Assembly: GCF_001949145.1 (NCBI RefSeq)
Contig: NW_019091571.1
Span: 306,005 to 368,004 of the forward strand
Length of the DNA stretch: 62,000 nt
Source of the DNA: Acanthaster planci
Lineage: Eukaryota; Echinodermata; Asteroidea; Valvatida; Acanthasteridae
Reading direction: 5' to 3'
Shown: positions 1-12,591 of the stretch, in pieces
How positions within the stretch are numbered: position 1 is the stretch's first letter
How the letters are laid out: every line of letters begins with the position of its first letter
The notes under the pieces: model-generated
The model's input: only the letters and a program-made list of their open reading frames with translations
Databases searched by the model: none
What the model was told of the DNA's origin: nothing
Translations under genes and position numbers: made by a program

Positions 1-3000
1 CATCCCTGAGATTTCAGAACCACAAATTAAATTATCGTCTAATCCCTCATCTTTCAATTTCTTTTCAATTTTTTTGTGGGTTAACCAATTACATTTTTAA
101 TTGTTCCTGCAAAACAAAATCACTCCCTGAAAAGTGATTTTTCCGAAGTCTGATTGCAGCCATTTTTCAAGTGGCAATCCTCAACTTTCTCAGGTACTTA
201 GGACCATTTTTTTTTCAACCGTGGTTTTTAGCCCTTCTGCTCTCATATGAAAGCTCAAAGACCCAGGGAGTTGATCCTGGCAACGATTTACACAATCTCA
301 CCATTTTGGGGGCCAAACAATCTCCTTTTCAAAAGATACTGTGGGGGCACTTTTAATGCTAATGAGCTGGCCAGAAATTCTCACTTGAATTAGTGGTCTG
401 CACCCTTCAATTCCCCCCTCCGACAAGCAGTGCCTGTGATGGCTATCAAGACAGGCATTTCTTCTTGTAGTTTCTTCCACAGTGTCATCCCTGCGCCCGA
501 CAATGAGGAAAGGGATTCCTCAATCCAGCTCCGAGACTGACGGTCGTTTCACCAGGTTCATCCCGAGCCAAATAATCTTACGACACGAAGCCTTAAGCTG
601 TAGACCAGCAAGGTCGCTTCTTGTCATTTTCACCAGAGGCCGTCTTCATTATCTCCCTATCATACCAGAGACAAAGGTCACCCATAGAAAAATGCACGCA
701 CATGTCGTTGATATAACCAGGACCTTTTGTTATGGCACAGTGTCAATATTAATTTAATCCAGCTGTCCAAAGATGGAAACAGTTAATCAGTTCAGAAAAA
801 CTGCTTCACTAATTTTTCCCCTAGGTTTTGAATCAAAACCACTGATTAAGTTTTAGGTCGTAAGACGCTATTTCACAGGACAGTCGCATGTAAAAATTTA
901 ATGAATAAGTCTAATTTTGTGTATTGCGTACATATCCGTCTTTAATACAAAAAGATTTATTGTAATCACACATTCCTTAAATGTCATAAATTTGAACTGT
1001 GTTCTTTTCATGCCTTTAGGCCAGTCTGTAAAAATCTTTAAAGCAGGGTTAATCAACCCATGGAGGAAGGATCCTCCATGATCAACCCCAAGTGACCATC
1101 ACTTGAAAATGCCCATTCTAAAGATTTCATAAATACCGAAACCAGCACCAATGCAAGGGTGTTCATTTGCAAGATACAAATGTGGGATTGATATATGAGT
1201 GAAGGATGATATTTGTATCATTGGAAATGCTAACCTCACACAGTACCTAAGGCTCGATTTATTTCCCGGTTAAGATATTATATTACCCTAATTCTGTAGG
1301 CTTTTGATCTGCATTTGACACGAGAGTATTTGTCACAATAAATTTGTTACCTCACATTGAGCCTATATCGCTGTATTGAACAGGGGTAAACCAAAAATAT
1401 GCCGTTTCACTTGATTGAATTCTTTCAATTCGTTTCCATGACAAAGACTCGATGGGGGGGGAAGTAGTCATTTCTTGTTCATAAATGACTTCCAATAATT
1501 GCCATTCAGTTTGTAATGACAAATGACCCAAACATTTGGAGGTAGGCAGACGTCCAAAAATGACTCAGTTCAGAGTCGACATATGAGTGTGAGTCATCGA
1601 GATGTCATTTCTCTACTCCTCCCTTCTCATACTCGTCTTGCCCGCGAAATTGGTTAAGGTTAAAGTTTCAACAGAGGCAAAGCAGGACTTCGTGTATTTT
1701 TGTACACTCTTTGCCAAACTGTTAATATATCTGTACACTCTGTTATTTCATTACACAGGTGCACTTGGTATCAATCATTGCGTAAGAAAACTGGTAATAT
1801 GAACCATTACGTAAGAAAAGCGATTCTCCCCTTGAACGCACTCAAATGTCTTTTCTTTGTGCATGTGCGTCATTTTTGTTTTGGTCTGCCGTCAGATTGG
1901 ATTAGATTCTGAGTCATGTCAGTCTGATTAAAAACAGGATGTTTTGAAATTAAACACCCCAGATGTTTATACCTTATTTATGGTCAGTCTTTGCTTTCAA
2001 TAGGAAAAGAAATTAATGTGCTTACCTTGAGACAGGAAGCTGTCTTTTGGCTTGCAGCTTGGAGGCCATAAATTTATTTTCTTTATTCGGTTTTTTTGGT
2101 GTGATCTAACAGATAGCGGTGTTCAAGCAGATAGCTTGACATTGATAAACTATCGGCATAAACCCAAGTGTTTGTTTCAGCTGGTGTTGCTAATATCTGA
2201 ATTGGCAAAAGTACTGTTAAATTAAGGGGGGATTCGGTTTTCCTTCTTTACAGGGTGGTTGACTTCGTAATAAATTTCAGAGACTACTTTCCAGTTTCAT
2301 TCCTGTCTAAATAACAGTCTGAAAAAGAATTAATCAGAGATAGAAGCAAAAAGTATGACGTCACATGGTTATTTGTTAGTTGCATTCCTTCTTTTTATAA
2401 AGTAGCCTGCCTACTTTTAAAACTCTTTTCCACAATAAACGGTCACTTGTTATCTTAGTTGTAGCTTTTCTCTTTTCATTATCCTATGTTATCTATGTGC
2501 TGCTGGCGATTGAAAGTTTTGGCAAGTTATAAAAAAAACCACAGAAATGCCGCCTATTGAAGTTGTCGCATTCTTTATTTGTTACGACAGGCAGTTCCAC
2601 ACAAATGTCGCTGTCAGTCATTTTGTGTACGTCAGGCGGTCTGGAACAATAAACATCTGCATTCTGTTTTTGTTTTGTTTTCTTTACTTTTCTTCTGGCA
2701 GTGCACAAGACGAGTATGATAGTGCCAACTCGACGGACGATTGTGTCTTTGATTTGGCAATTGTGGTATAATGTAGAGTGTAAAACCTATTTTAATTTGT
2801 TCAATAAAACAGTTTATTATTCGGACAAATACAGCTTGTGTGTCCTTGAGTCACTATTTCGCTCATTAAGATTTTTTACTCACTTTACTTGGGGAGAAAA
2901 TTACAGAAGATACCCTTTTATAAAGATTGTTAGGCACACTACTCAAGTTTAACCATCAAAAGGTTCACCTTTTCAAACAAGTATTGACTCTCTATGTAAA

Positions 3001-3950
3001 CCTTCCATGGTGGTTCATGGGTTTCAGGAACTAAGGGTTAAGAATTAAACCAACCAGGCAGGAATTCAAGAAACAGTTGAAAGAAATGTCTTGCAATTTA
3101 CGCGGCATTAATATAAAGCACAAGCCAAGTACCAGCTACAGCAACTTAACACAGGCCCCACTGACTGGGAATTTGTCGTTAACAATGTAATTCTTTTGTT
3201 GTGGAATGATTTATATGTGGTTTTGGGGCGCATATGTTTTTCAGTTTGCATTTTATGTCATCGAGGAGGCTCCTGGTGGTGATTCGAGAACACTGGTCAA
3301 TTAATGTTTGATCATCTAAAAAGACTGGATGATTAGTTTGATGTTATCCCTTCCTGCCAAGTTTGAGACCAATTTCATGTTGGTAGGCCCTTGCGTATGG
3401 GTGTATGGGCTTGGAAGCATTTCATGGTTAAGGTGGCAAATTCATGATTCTTTCTTCCCCTTTCCCAATCGGTAAACAACCCCCAACACTGTTTTGAACA
3501 CGCCCTTTGGGGATTTCTCCTTAATTAACGAGGAAATTTTTGAATATTTTTTTTCTGATAAAAGGAACCAGCCCTGACTGCCAAGTTGGAAGCATTCTTT
3601 GCTCTTTGCCGCCATTTTTTTTGGAGGGGGGGTGTCGGGGTAAGTTTCTATTTTTGTCGCTTTTATTCCTTCCGCTCATGATAAGTGGTTGCGCCGAACC
3701 AACTTAAGTTAACAAGCTTTTCCTACAACCAGATGCGTTGTTCCAGGCAATGTATCTTTGAAGCAGCATTCTTATGATTCCAAAATGTAGAATTCAGTGG
3801 CTGATTCGGTGCAAAACGGACACTGTGTTTGTCTTCAAATTGATTTGTAACTGATCTGCTTTTGCACTGGCGGTTGCCCGTCAAGCCCCCCCCCCCATAT
3901 TTAATCGCCCCTGCGCTTCTGGTAAAAAGCACTATACCAACCGTCCCTTG
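1..3950. other. AT-rich stretch without a recognisable gene
   Basis: I read both strands and found only short ORFs with no family resemblance and no convincing exon chain. AATAAA hexamers on the + strand near 2433, 2652 and 2805 could belong to the 3' end of a gene lying left of the window, but no coding exon supports that. Confidence 0.5.
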
Positions 3951-4395
3951 CGAGCCAATTGCTCATAATTCATCCTCGCGGTCAGACGCACGCATTCCGT
4001 CGCTAGGCAACGGCCGGCGAGGCTGTGACGTCAAAATGCCTGTTGACAAATCGTCGCTGTCACGGAAATTTATCTGGAAACACAAATTTAATTTGCACCT
4101 TTCGTGTTGGTGGCGTAGCGTACGCCCCTTCGCATCACACACCGCGTAGCGTCGATAGTTCCCACGGAGTTGACCAGATCGACTAGCCCCCTAGTTACTC
4201 CGGCCGGTTGGTGGTCAGTTCGTGTCAACACCGCGCTTGCTTGAACATTTGGAGGTTTTAATTTTGAGATAGCTTCTAACCAAATGTTTAATTAGCATCC
4301 CCTTTGGAGAAGCATTATAATGTGTGGTTTCGTGATCGTGCACTTGTTGGCATAATCGACGCCGCTGGTGATGTAATTTACACCCGGGTGAGTCT
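3940..4395 (+). promoter_or_regulatory. GC-rich promoter-like island with CCAAT box, RFX-like site and CRE
   Basis: The stretch is richer in CpG than its surroundings. It holds a CCAAT (near 3955), a 13-base RFX X-box-like site GTCGCTAGGCAAC (3999-4011) and a perfect palindromic CRE TGACGTCA (4026-4033). A strong splice-donor match, CCGG|GTGAGT, lies at 4388. It could therefore be the promoter and non-coding first exon of a + strand gene, possibly the one at 12592, but no splice acceptor linking them was found. Calling it a promoter is inference from motif content only. Confidence 0.35.
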
Positions 4396-4959
4396 CTAAA
4401 CTGGAATGATGCGAACGGCAGAAATTAAATCTTGAGGTCGTATACATGTAACAAGATAATTTTCGTTCTTCAGATTTCGACAGGTTTACTGATACAGGTT
4501 ATTGCTTTCCATAACATTGGTAGAAGCAGACCAAGACCCGAATGTCTCAGAAAATGTCTTAATAGTGGCGCTTGCAGGGATCGTGTCATCTGTCAGGGCG
4601 CCTGTAAAAGCTACGCCCGTTGGAGAAATGCTCCCGACGTTTTTGATGAGCAGATGTGACGCAGTTGCTTGGAGACCATTTCGGTATCCAAGCAGTGCTT
4701 GACAGTATTCCCAAATTAAGGATGAGCCAATAAAAAAACAAATTGAGCGAAACCTTGAATCCTGATTTCATTGCGCGCATGTAGATGGTAAACCGCCTTA
4801 GGTTCTCAAAATAACCAACAGTGTGAACATAACATAAAACCACACTCTAGGCCTCTTCTTGTACCCGTTTTTTTTTTCAAAATAAAAAAGCTTGAAGTGA
4901 TGGCACTTTCATCATTCTAGGCTCAACAAAATCCCCGACTCCAGTGCCACACCATCCCT

Positions 4960-5340
4960 TACTCATCTTCATCCCATATCCTCTCGTTCGTTCGCAGTAT
5001 CCGGATGTGATAAGTCTGAATCGTAACCAATACCATAATCTTTTCTCTTACTCCGCCTAAACCAAACCATTCGTCTGGATTCAAAACTTGTACTGAAGTA
5101 AAAGTAGTAGGTGTCCGTAATATATCTTCATTGTAACTCCTTCCTTCCAAAATGATCCCATACCGACCCCAAACCCAACTATACCTTAATCCCAACTCTA
5201 TCTCCGTAGACTTGATCCTGACCCTTACCCACTGCAAATACCCAAACATGAACCCTCGTAACCTTCCCTGGCTGAAGTTGTATCTATAACCCTAACCACA
5301 ACTCTCACACTGACTCCGGCCTAATCCGGTCCCAGTCTCC
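4960..5340. repeat. Degenerate C-rich low-complexity tract (CCTAAC/CCCAAC-like)
   Basis: One strand is rich in short variants of CCTAACC, ACCCCAAACCC and TAATCCC. This gives a 96-codon minus-strand ORF of odd composition, which I treat as a by-product of the repeat rather than a gene. Confidence 0.4.
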
Positions 5341-5399
5341 TTAATTTCCAATGTTTCCTTGGATCGTTGTATTAGCTTCGACCGTGGGAGTACATGTAG

Positions 5400-7880
5400 T
5401 TGAATAAGAACGAATGGCCTAACGTCTTTAGGGAAAGGTTCTAGTCTGAAACCTGAAGTTTCAAATCTCATGCGATTGATGCTGCCGTTAAGAGCTTTTG
5501 GAGGTCAAATAGGAGGTCAACCGTGATGAACTAGAGTTCTTTAAAATTTTACGCTGCCTGGCGCTTGGTAACGTGCATCAATGTATAATCCCTCTGCCTT
5601 GAGTTTTCATGTACACTTCTTAAATTCTTCGACACGTGCTGAATTTTCATCAGTTTGTTTGATATACCCTAATGATTCCTTGTTATTTTTGAGGACAAGG
5701 CTCACTCTATTGAAAGGAGGACATTGTCAACTTACATAAACACCTCCCCACAGGAACTGCTCACGGATGGAGCACTGGTCTAATTATTACGCATGATGGA
5801 CAAAATCCAGCAATGCACTGCACATTATTGCAATGAAAATACAATTAGACCTTTTTACGCATTCAAGCAATCGCAACTGATAAATTGCGAGTACATGTAC
5901 CATGTACATGTATTAGAAACAATTATCACCTTGATCAGGCAAATATAAAAATGAATTAAAAATAAAATAAATATTGCGAAGTATAGTTTTCCTGGTGCCA
6001 GTGTGTTCGCAACATGTTTAAGAATAATAGGCTGGACCTTTGCTTAAGTTTCATCAATCGCGAGTGATGAAAGGCGAGAGACAACCGATCAATTTGGCAA
6101 AACCAAAAACTTTATCAAAGCAAAGATTCTTTGAAAGTTTGCAACCCGTACGTTACAGTCCGCGGCGAACACGATGCTGTGAATCAGCAGATAACTCAGG
6201 TAAAGCCATCTTCTTTTTCAACAGCTGTTTTCGAGAGATGTTGTCAGCGAATGTCGTCACCAATCAATGAAATTGCACGCTGTTGTTTCTGGGAATTTAA
6301 TATTAGATTACCGCCCTGGTACTTGCACTCAGCTCGACAACCACGTGCTCTGCTTCGTAATTTAATTTCGGTATTCAGCAACGTTTATAGAGTCACCGGA
6401 AAAAGCTAGCACTATTTCTGTAGACAAAGGCTATTTTAAAGGAGATCATGTGTTTCTAATGATTGCTGGATTTTCAAAGTTGGGAAATGATTGTTTAGTA
6501 AAATTGTGAAAAACACAACAGAATGTCATGGGCACCCCTGGACGCTTCAGAGTGTTGATTAGAAGAATATTGTTACATTTAGGATGATCAAAGTTATTCC
6601 GTGAAGTGTTAAGACTTATCTCATATTCCGCTTTAAGCTTTGGTTTTGGTTTTAGGAAGTTAGAAGCCTTATAATTTTGAAGCCCCTTGGCTCAATGCAT
6701 CTCACTTATCTGCCTAATTTCGTGTGCTACTATTTCCATGATTCCACGCTGTTTAAGAGTAACTGTTTGAAACTGATCGCGGAAGTCTAAACGAAGCAGA
6801 AAACAGACGCAGCCGGATTATTTTTAAAGAAGGCATCCTTGAATGCAGAACAGCATGTACTTTTCACATCCGATAGACATGAGTTATTTTGGCATTAAAA
6901 CATCTTGTCTTGACTTTGTCATTTCAACCACTTGGATCTGGTAGATGATCGCTGGCAAAGGGCGGATGGGGGCGCAACTAGGGCCTTTGCCCCCCCCCCA
7001 ACAGTTCCTTCAGACAATGCTACAATTCTTGCTTTTTGTTTTGTTTTGTTTTGTTTTTTTGAGGAGGCATCGTCTGGGCTGAGAGCTACCGGAGAATTTC
7101 GTGAATACCAAATCTTAGTTTCATATATACTTGTCCTAATTCTGTGCCAATTTTTATAAAGTTTTATTTTAATCTGAGTGTCTTAATGAACTCACAATTC
7201 AATTCAGCATTAATTTCATATGATTCTAATTGAACCAAGTAATTTCAAAAAATGCAAGAAAGTCTCTAAAACTGTGAAAACCTAAGCACCATAATGGATT
7301 TCCGATGCTCGCGTGATAGTGGACTATAACCCACACAATTCCAGCCTGCCAGTAATGAAATTTCCTGTGTACGCTCAGAGTTGACGCTAAAAACACAAGG
7401 AAAACCTTGCCCAAGTGATTGATACGGCATTCGATGTTGATTTAAGCATTAACTCGCTTGATAAAATACACACACTCGAGAAAGTATACATCCAGACGGT
7501 GAAGGGAAAAAGCGCATGATGATCGCTTCAGCATGCGCTAGTGAATATAGCTGAAGCAGAGTTCCAGGAGTGATCGGTCTGCCGTAAGTGAGCGAGTGGA
7601 ACTCGGGAGTTGATGGGAGCTGAGGGCCGCGTCGCCAGGCAGCGAGAATTACACCCTTGTCTCTTAGCTTATTTATCGTCCGGCTCATGACTTACAGCGT
7701 CAAGGCGAATTGGCCACGGTTCAGGATCATACTCCTCCATTCCCTTGGAGAAATGGTTGTTGCAGGCGCTGTGTATTTTTTTTTAATGCACAATCCTTGT
7801 GTAAACAATTCTGTTAGTTCACTTCCAGTTACGATGAAATGTATATTGCAGAAAGTGCCGTGCTAAATGCAACGGCATGC
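5400..7880. other. Intergenic sequence, nothing recognised
   Basis: Only short ORFs without family resemblance, plus homopolymer runs (poly-C near 6990, GTTTT repeats near 7040). An X-box-like 13-mer, GTCGCCAGGCAGC, lies at 7631-7643. Confidence 0.4.
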
Positions 7881-7884
7881 CATT

Positions 7885-8195
7885 TAAAATTAACACTACC
7901 CAGTGTTAGTCTACACCACGGCGTTAGTTTCACACCACAAGTCATTAATATAACACCAGTAGGTCTAATTCAACACTACATTGCATTAAGTTAACACCAC
8001 TCGGTGTTGATATAAAATCAAGCGATGTAAATACGACACGACAGCTGATTCAACATTAGGTATTGTACATTTCAAATTTGACACTTGAAGTATATGGATT
8101 CAACACCACTTTATGTAAATTTGGCAGCAAGTGTGTAGCTTCAACACTGCACAGTGCTAACTCATAACCACAGAGTGTTACAGGTAAGTAGTGTC
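7885..8195. repeat. Degenerate tandem array of AACAC-CA / TG-GTGTT units
   Basis: About ten diverged units of the type TTAACACCACTNGGTGTTA recur every 25-35 bases. Many are small inverted repeats (AACAC...GTGTT). A second array of similar flavour lies at 10405-10645. Confidence 0.55.
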
Positions 8196-10404
8196 CAATT
8201 GGTCAACAACTACATGTCAAATCAAACTGCAGTTTCAAATTGACATCACCTTGAGGCATGACAAAGTGATGGCTCCCTGCTCAAGTTGAAATAGAAAGTA
8301 TGTATGACACATTCTTTCACTTTAAGGGTCCGGTTTTTCTCTGCACTGTTACATATCGAAGAGGGGTGAATATTTATTGATTTTAGCAAGCTTTATGATT
8401 TTAAGGCATAACGCAAGGTTCCGAAGTGGAAGTATTCGCAAGCCTCACGGATTCAAGACGTCTGCATTCACATATTTGTTGGTATCTATTGGTATGGTGA
8501 ATTCATCTAACAATAAAGAGCCCTAATCCATTCAAAACCCACTGCACAATAAAGTAAAACTTGGCAAAACACAGTTGCATTTTCCCCACCAGCAGTAGGT
8601 CATTACTGGAGGTTTTTCACCTTCAAACTGGATACAGGTATATTTTGGAAGTGATCTAAACATTAATCAGTTTGCGTGGTACAAACTCAGTAGTGAGTTT
8701 TCACAAATTTGTCAAAAGATTGAAAAACAAACGCGATCTTAAAAAAAGGTGCGATTTCTGTCATCCTGTTCGCCTGTATTGACGTCACGTCAGAAAAACA
8801 CGAGGCGCAATTTGACGCAAAACTCGACAAAAATAATGTTGTTTTCCTCACAACAGTGCCTGAGGTCGTTCCCCACTATGTGTCCCGATGAGCTCACAGA
8901 TATATGTTACGCAGGCGAAAACATTTAAGGATAACACATTACCGGGGGGTAATGTCACCAAACATCATTATGGTGTCGTTTCCGCGGTTCAATTCTGGCC
9001 CAGTTGCTGTCAGTCCAGTTGTCCCTTGTCATGATATCTAGATATGACGCAAATTATGGCATTTTAAAAGACGGTCAGGCACGACCGAGTCATTTTACGC
9101 CGCACCCGAGTCACGACTGTGAAGATTAACAAGGCTCTGTAAATTTAAACTACTTGCAATATAAATCCTTGCCAGACACATTGCAGTGTAGCCAACCACA
9201 CTGTGTCAAACAAGACAATGCAGATTTGGGAAAAGGAATTTGCAGACTGTTTCATTGTTTACGGCACTCAGCGCCGAAAACTGAGTCCTGGGAAGATCTA
9301 TTTGGAGACTACGGGGCGCGAAGGGGACGCCCAAAAGTTGTCAGGGGTGCTGTGTCCGATGTTACCAGATAATCTCCAACTTGAACACAATTTCCAAAAA
9401 GAAACTGAAGCAAAATCTGGCAGTCTCATTATGCCAGGTTGGAATGCTTTGAGCTTCTGAGGACCAAAGGTGTCCATACGAATCTACTTGCCCGTAATTG
9501 TAAAGTTGACAGATTGAGCTTTTTGGTGAATAAAAGGATAGTAAAAGACAGATGCAAAAATGCTACTCCTATGTGTCTGTGGGAAATCATACAAATGGCC
9601 GATTCTCTATTTACTATAAATATTCGCCTGTTAACATTTTAACCCAACCGGATGTAAGTGTATATAGGTGGCATTCTACTCGTAAATATCCCATTGCCCC
9701 CTACAAACAGGCAAAGAAACGAAACCGCAGACGGACAAACAGAAACCCCTGCCTATACTGACAAGCGAACGAAAAGCAAACAGACAAACAGAAAAAAGAA
9801 ATAGACGTTCCGGGTTTGAAGGACCTTTCTTCGCAACTTCAGCCACACGAGTAAATTTAAATACACACCTATCGTATTGATTGTTCACGGGTATCAGACT
9901 GCACATCTGCAGCCGTGTGCGGATTACTTGGCTGCGGCATGGTTCCCATAGAATAGCATTAAGCCTCAGCTCAGTGATCCGGACGCGGCTTGCTGTCGTA
10001 CCTGTAGGCTATGTATGGAGTTTTTCCCGTGCGGTAGTCCGGATAACACATGGGTAGCATCCTCATGTGTATTCAATACACAAACGTCAGCACCTACTAT
10101 TATGCACTGGACTTACGTGTAATACTCGTGTAACAAAAAAGACAACGTACAGATGTAGTAATTTTCGTTCCCTTAAGCTTTTGAGAGCTGTTCAAGGTCA
10201 TTGTATACGCGATCCAGGACAAAGGATGTACTGCAAAAAAAAAACAATACATATAAGCAATGAACATGTTTGTATCAGAATCCACTGCCGGTTGATGTAT
10301 TTGAAGCCTCAGAACTCTAACTTGCGCATTCAATGAGCGTGACAGCCATGTGTATCTTTCGAAATACGTATCTCATTAATTAATTGTCGTCCAGAGGAAA
10401 AGCG

Positions 10405-10645
10405 TTGAATCCAACACTTACGCTAGTTCAGTCACACCATTCTTTGAAATTATTGAGTGCAGCATAAAATCCTACGGTTAACTTTGAAAATGCAGAATTA
10501 ACATATGAAAAGTTGAATTATTGGCAAAAGTGTTGGAGTCAACTTTTAACGTGCAGGATTACACATATAAATGCTACATTCAACACTCTCAAAAGAGTGG
10601 TCCACTGACCGGAACCAACGTAAGTGTTGGATTCAACATTTCATT
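10405..10645. repeat. Second GTTGAATCCAACAC-type repeat array
   Basis: Repeated GTTGAATCCAACACTTAC, GTGTTGGAGTCAACTTTTAA and GTGTTGGATTCAACATTTC motifs alternate in both orientations. It resembles the array at 7885-8195 but is not a simple copy of it. Confidence 0.45.
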
Positions 10646-11034
10646 TTTGGAAATAGCCTTCGTGCCGAGGACGAAGAAGAAAAGTTAACATGGCCTTGTA
10701 TCAAGATGTAAAAATAATTTGGCAGTCCTGCTTAATGCTTCATTCAAACTTCTCATATTATAAATCTCTATCTTTACATAATCTTTCTTCTTTTACACGT
10801 TGTCCCTTCATATTATTGTGACATACTCGTAACAACGTATTCGTTATCCTTATGAATAATGTTAACACCGGAACGACAAAATGTTCTTTTTGGTTTGCCC
10901 CCATGTACTTAAAGAAAACTAAAAACTGGTTATAAAATCATTGATGTCTAGTATTAAAGGGCATCAAAATAATGCAGTATTTTGTTAATATATTTTGCCA
11001 GTCGGCTTTGTGAGGTTGCTATCCGCCCTGAGCA

Positions 11035-11212
11035 GAAGCACCCCTCATCGGTTGAAAAGAGCCATGTTGGGCAGGAGTGCATGTTCATTTGGTCATTTTG
11101 TTGTTGGCGATGCGACTGCATGCAACGCTTGTGTACCATAGTCGTTCGTGAACCAAGAACCTCCATTGCTGGGAAAATTGCGCCCTCTCTTGGTTCAGCG
11201 TGGGGCCCATAC
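11035..11212 (+). repeat. Dispersed repeat, copy 1
   Basis: This block and 28357-28542 share long similar stretches in the same orientation and order: CATCGGTTGAAAAGAGC, TTGTGTACC/TTTGTGAACCA, CCTCCATTGCTGGGAA and ATTGCGCCCTCTCTTGGT, ending in GGGGCCC. Both strands happen to be open over about 380 bases here; I read those ORFs as accidental products of a repeat. Confidence 0.65.
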
Positions 11213-11419
11213 CATACCATACACTGTAACTGCAAATGCCGTGTGTGCACAGCGTGCAGTGAGGTGTATCTCGCCTCAAAGAGCCAAAATATATTTGTTT
11301 TTATGTGCATGTCAATGATAATGACGATCGGGGCGCTCGCTTTATTTTCTGTTTTCTGCTGACAGCACACGCCGCTTGAATACCGCTTAGGTGTCCGTTG
11401 GGGGAAAAGTACAAGACCG

Positions 11420-11455
11420 TGTTTGTTTGTTTGTTTGTTTGGTTTGTTTGTTTTA
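11420..11455. repeat. (GTTT)n microsatellite
   Basis: An uninterrupted run of GTTT units with one GGTTT interruption. Confidence 0.85.
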
Positions 11456-12170
11456 ATCAGGGCTTGATTGCATCATCACTATTCTCTTCTTGCCATCGCT
11501 TGGTCGTTGATAATAAGCTGTAAAATCAATGGAAGAGACGACTATCTCCGTCCTCTCTATTTCCGTGTCCAATTTATTGGCCATCCAAGGATTTTACTTA
11601 GTGCTTGGCATTGTCTGCCCACTGAAATTCATCTAATTATTCTTGTTGACCTTGCTAGTCAAGCTGATGAATATGTATAGACCATGGATATTATAATTAT
11701 ATTACTATGTACACAAATCGCTTAACATCCGTGAGCAAAGTACCTCCGAATTCTTATTTTATAGTTGGCGTATGATTCGGGAAGCTTTTGGGGGCTCTCA
11801 GCCCTGTGCGGGGAGAAAAGGAGTGATTTGAACGCCAGCAGACGCCGGCGACGATGGTCGATAGTTTCCGGTGCAAAATGCTGGCAGGTGGGAAGAGAGA
11901 AGGAAGTATGCAGTAGAGGGTATATACAGCGATACTGTGAGAGGCTGCGTTTCGCTCATTTATTACCCCGCGTTATCGTTGGTGTTGCAACATCGAGGTA
12001 TTTTTTTTTGTGCGTGTGGTGTTGTGTTACAAAATATCCCGTTGGAACTGGGGGCCGTTTCGTTCAGGAATTTTGACCATGCTTCATATCAGAGGCACAT
12101 TCCCTCGCAACTTGCGATGGGATAATTCAGGCCAGCAGGTAATAGTACGCGGGAAACTCAATGGGTACGT

Positions 12171-12240
12171 TCTTTGACCAATGAGTACGGAGGGTCGACT
12201 CGACGAGTGGACGTGTTGCCTAGCGACCGCGATTGGGCGC
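12171..12240 (+). promoter_or_regulatory. Putative promoter elements: CCAAT boxes flanking an RFX X-box-like site
   Basis: A CCAAT at 12178-12182, an X-box-like GTTGCCTAGCGAC at 12215-12227 and an inverted CCAAT (ATTGG) at 12232-12236 lie within 60 bases in a CpG-richer stretch, about 370 bases upstream of the 680-codon ORF. RFX and NF-Y site pairs are common in promoters of ciliary genes. The 13-mer is the exact reverse complement of the one at 3999-4011. Binding is inferred from sequence. Confidence 0.4.
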
Positions 12241-12591
12241 CAACACGTCGCACTTCAGCCACGGCTGCAGCATTGGCGTATCCGTATATGATAGCGTGAA
12301 TCGTATTACTTGATACACAGTGCAACCGGGACTATCGTCATTTGAAATTCAGACGCCTTGAAAGCCGATTCAACACACCACTCACTGTATCGTTGCGGGC
12401 AATTTGTATGCACTGCGGAACACATAACACCACTGTGATAAAAACTGATCAGATAAGAGTCGATTGTGAGGACGTATTGCTGAGTCATTAACAAGGGATT
12501 GAAGTACATGTAAACGTACAGATTTGGTTGAACGACATGTTTTTTTCCACGGGACATTTGGCGGTCATTACCGTAGCTGCCTGACCCGGTA

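Noticed and set aside
4432-4702. Cys-rich ORF (ECLRKCLNSGACR, VICQGACKS) after a possible acceptor at 4473
   Set aside because: It starts at TTG, the second frame is equally open, the Cys spacing fits no domain I can name, and no linked exon was found.
4959-5249. 96-codon ORF rich in Arg/Trp/Gly
   Set aside because: It is the translation of a degenerate CCTAAC-like repeat.
10954-11370. 138- and 126-codon ORFs on opposite strands
   Set aside because: They overlap each other and fall on a dispersed repeat also found at 28357.
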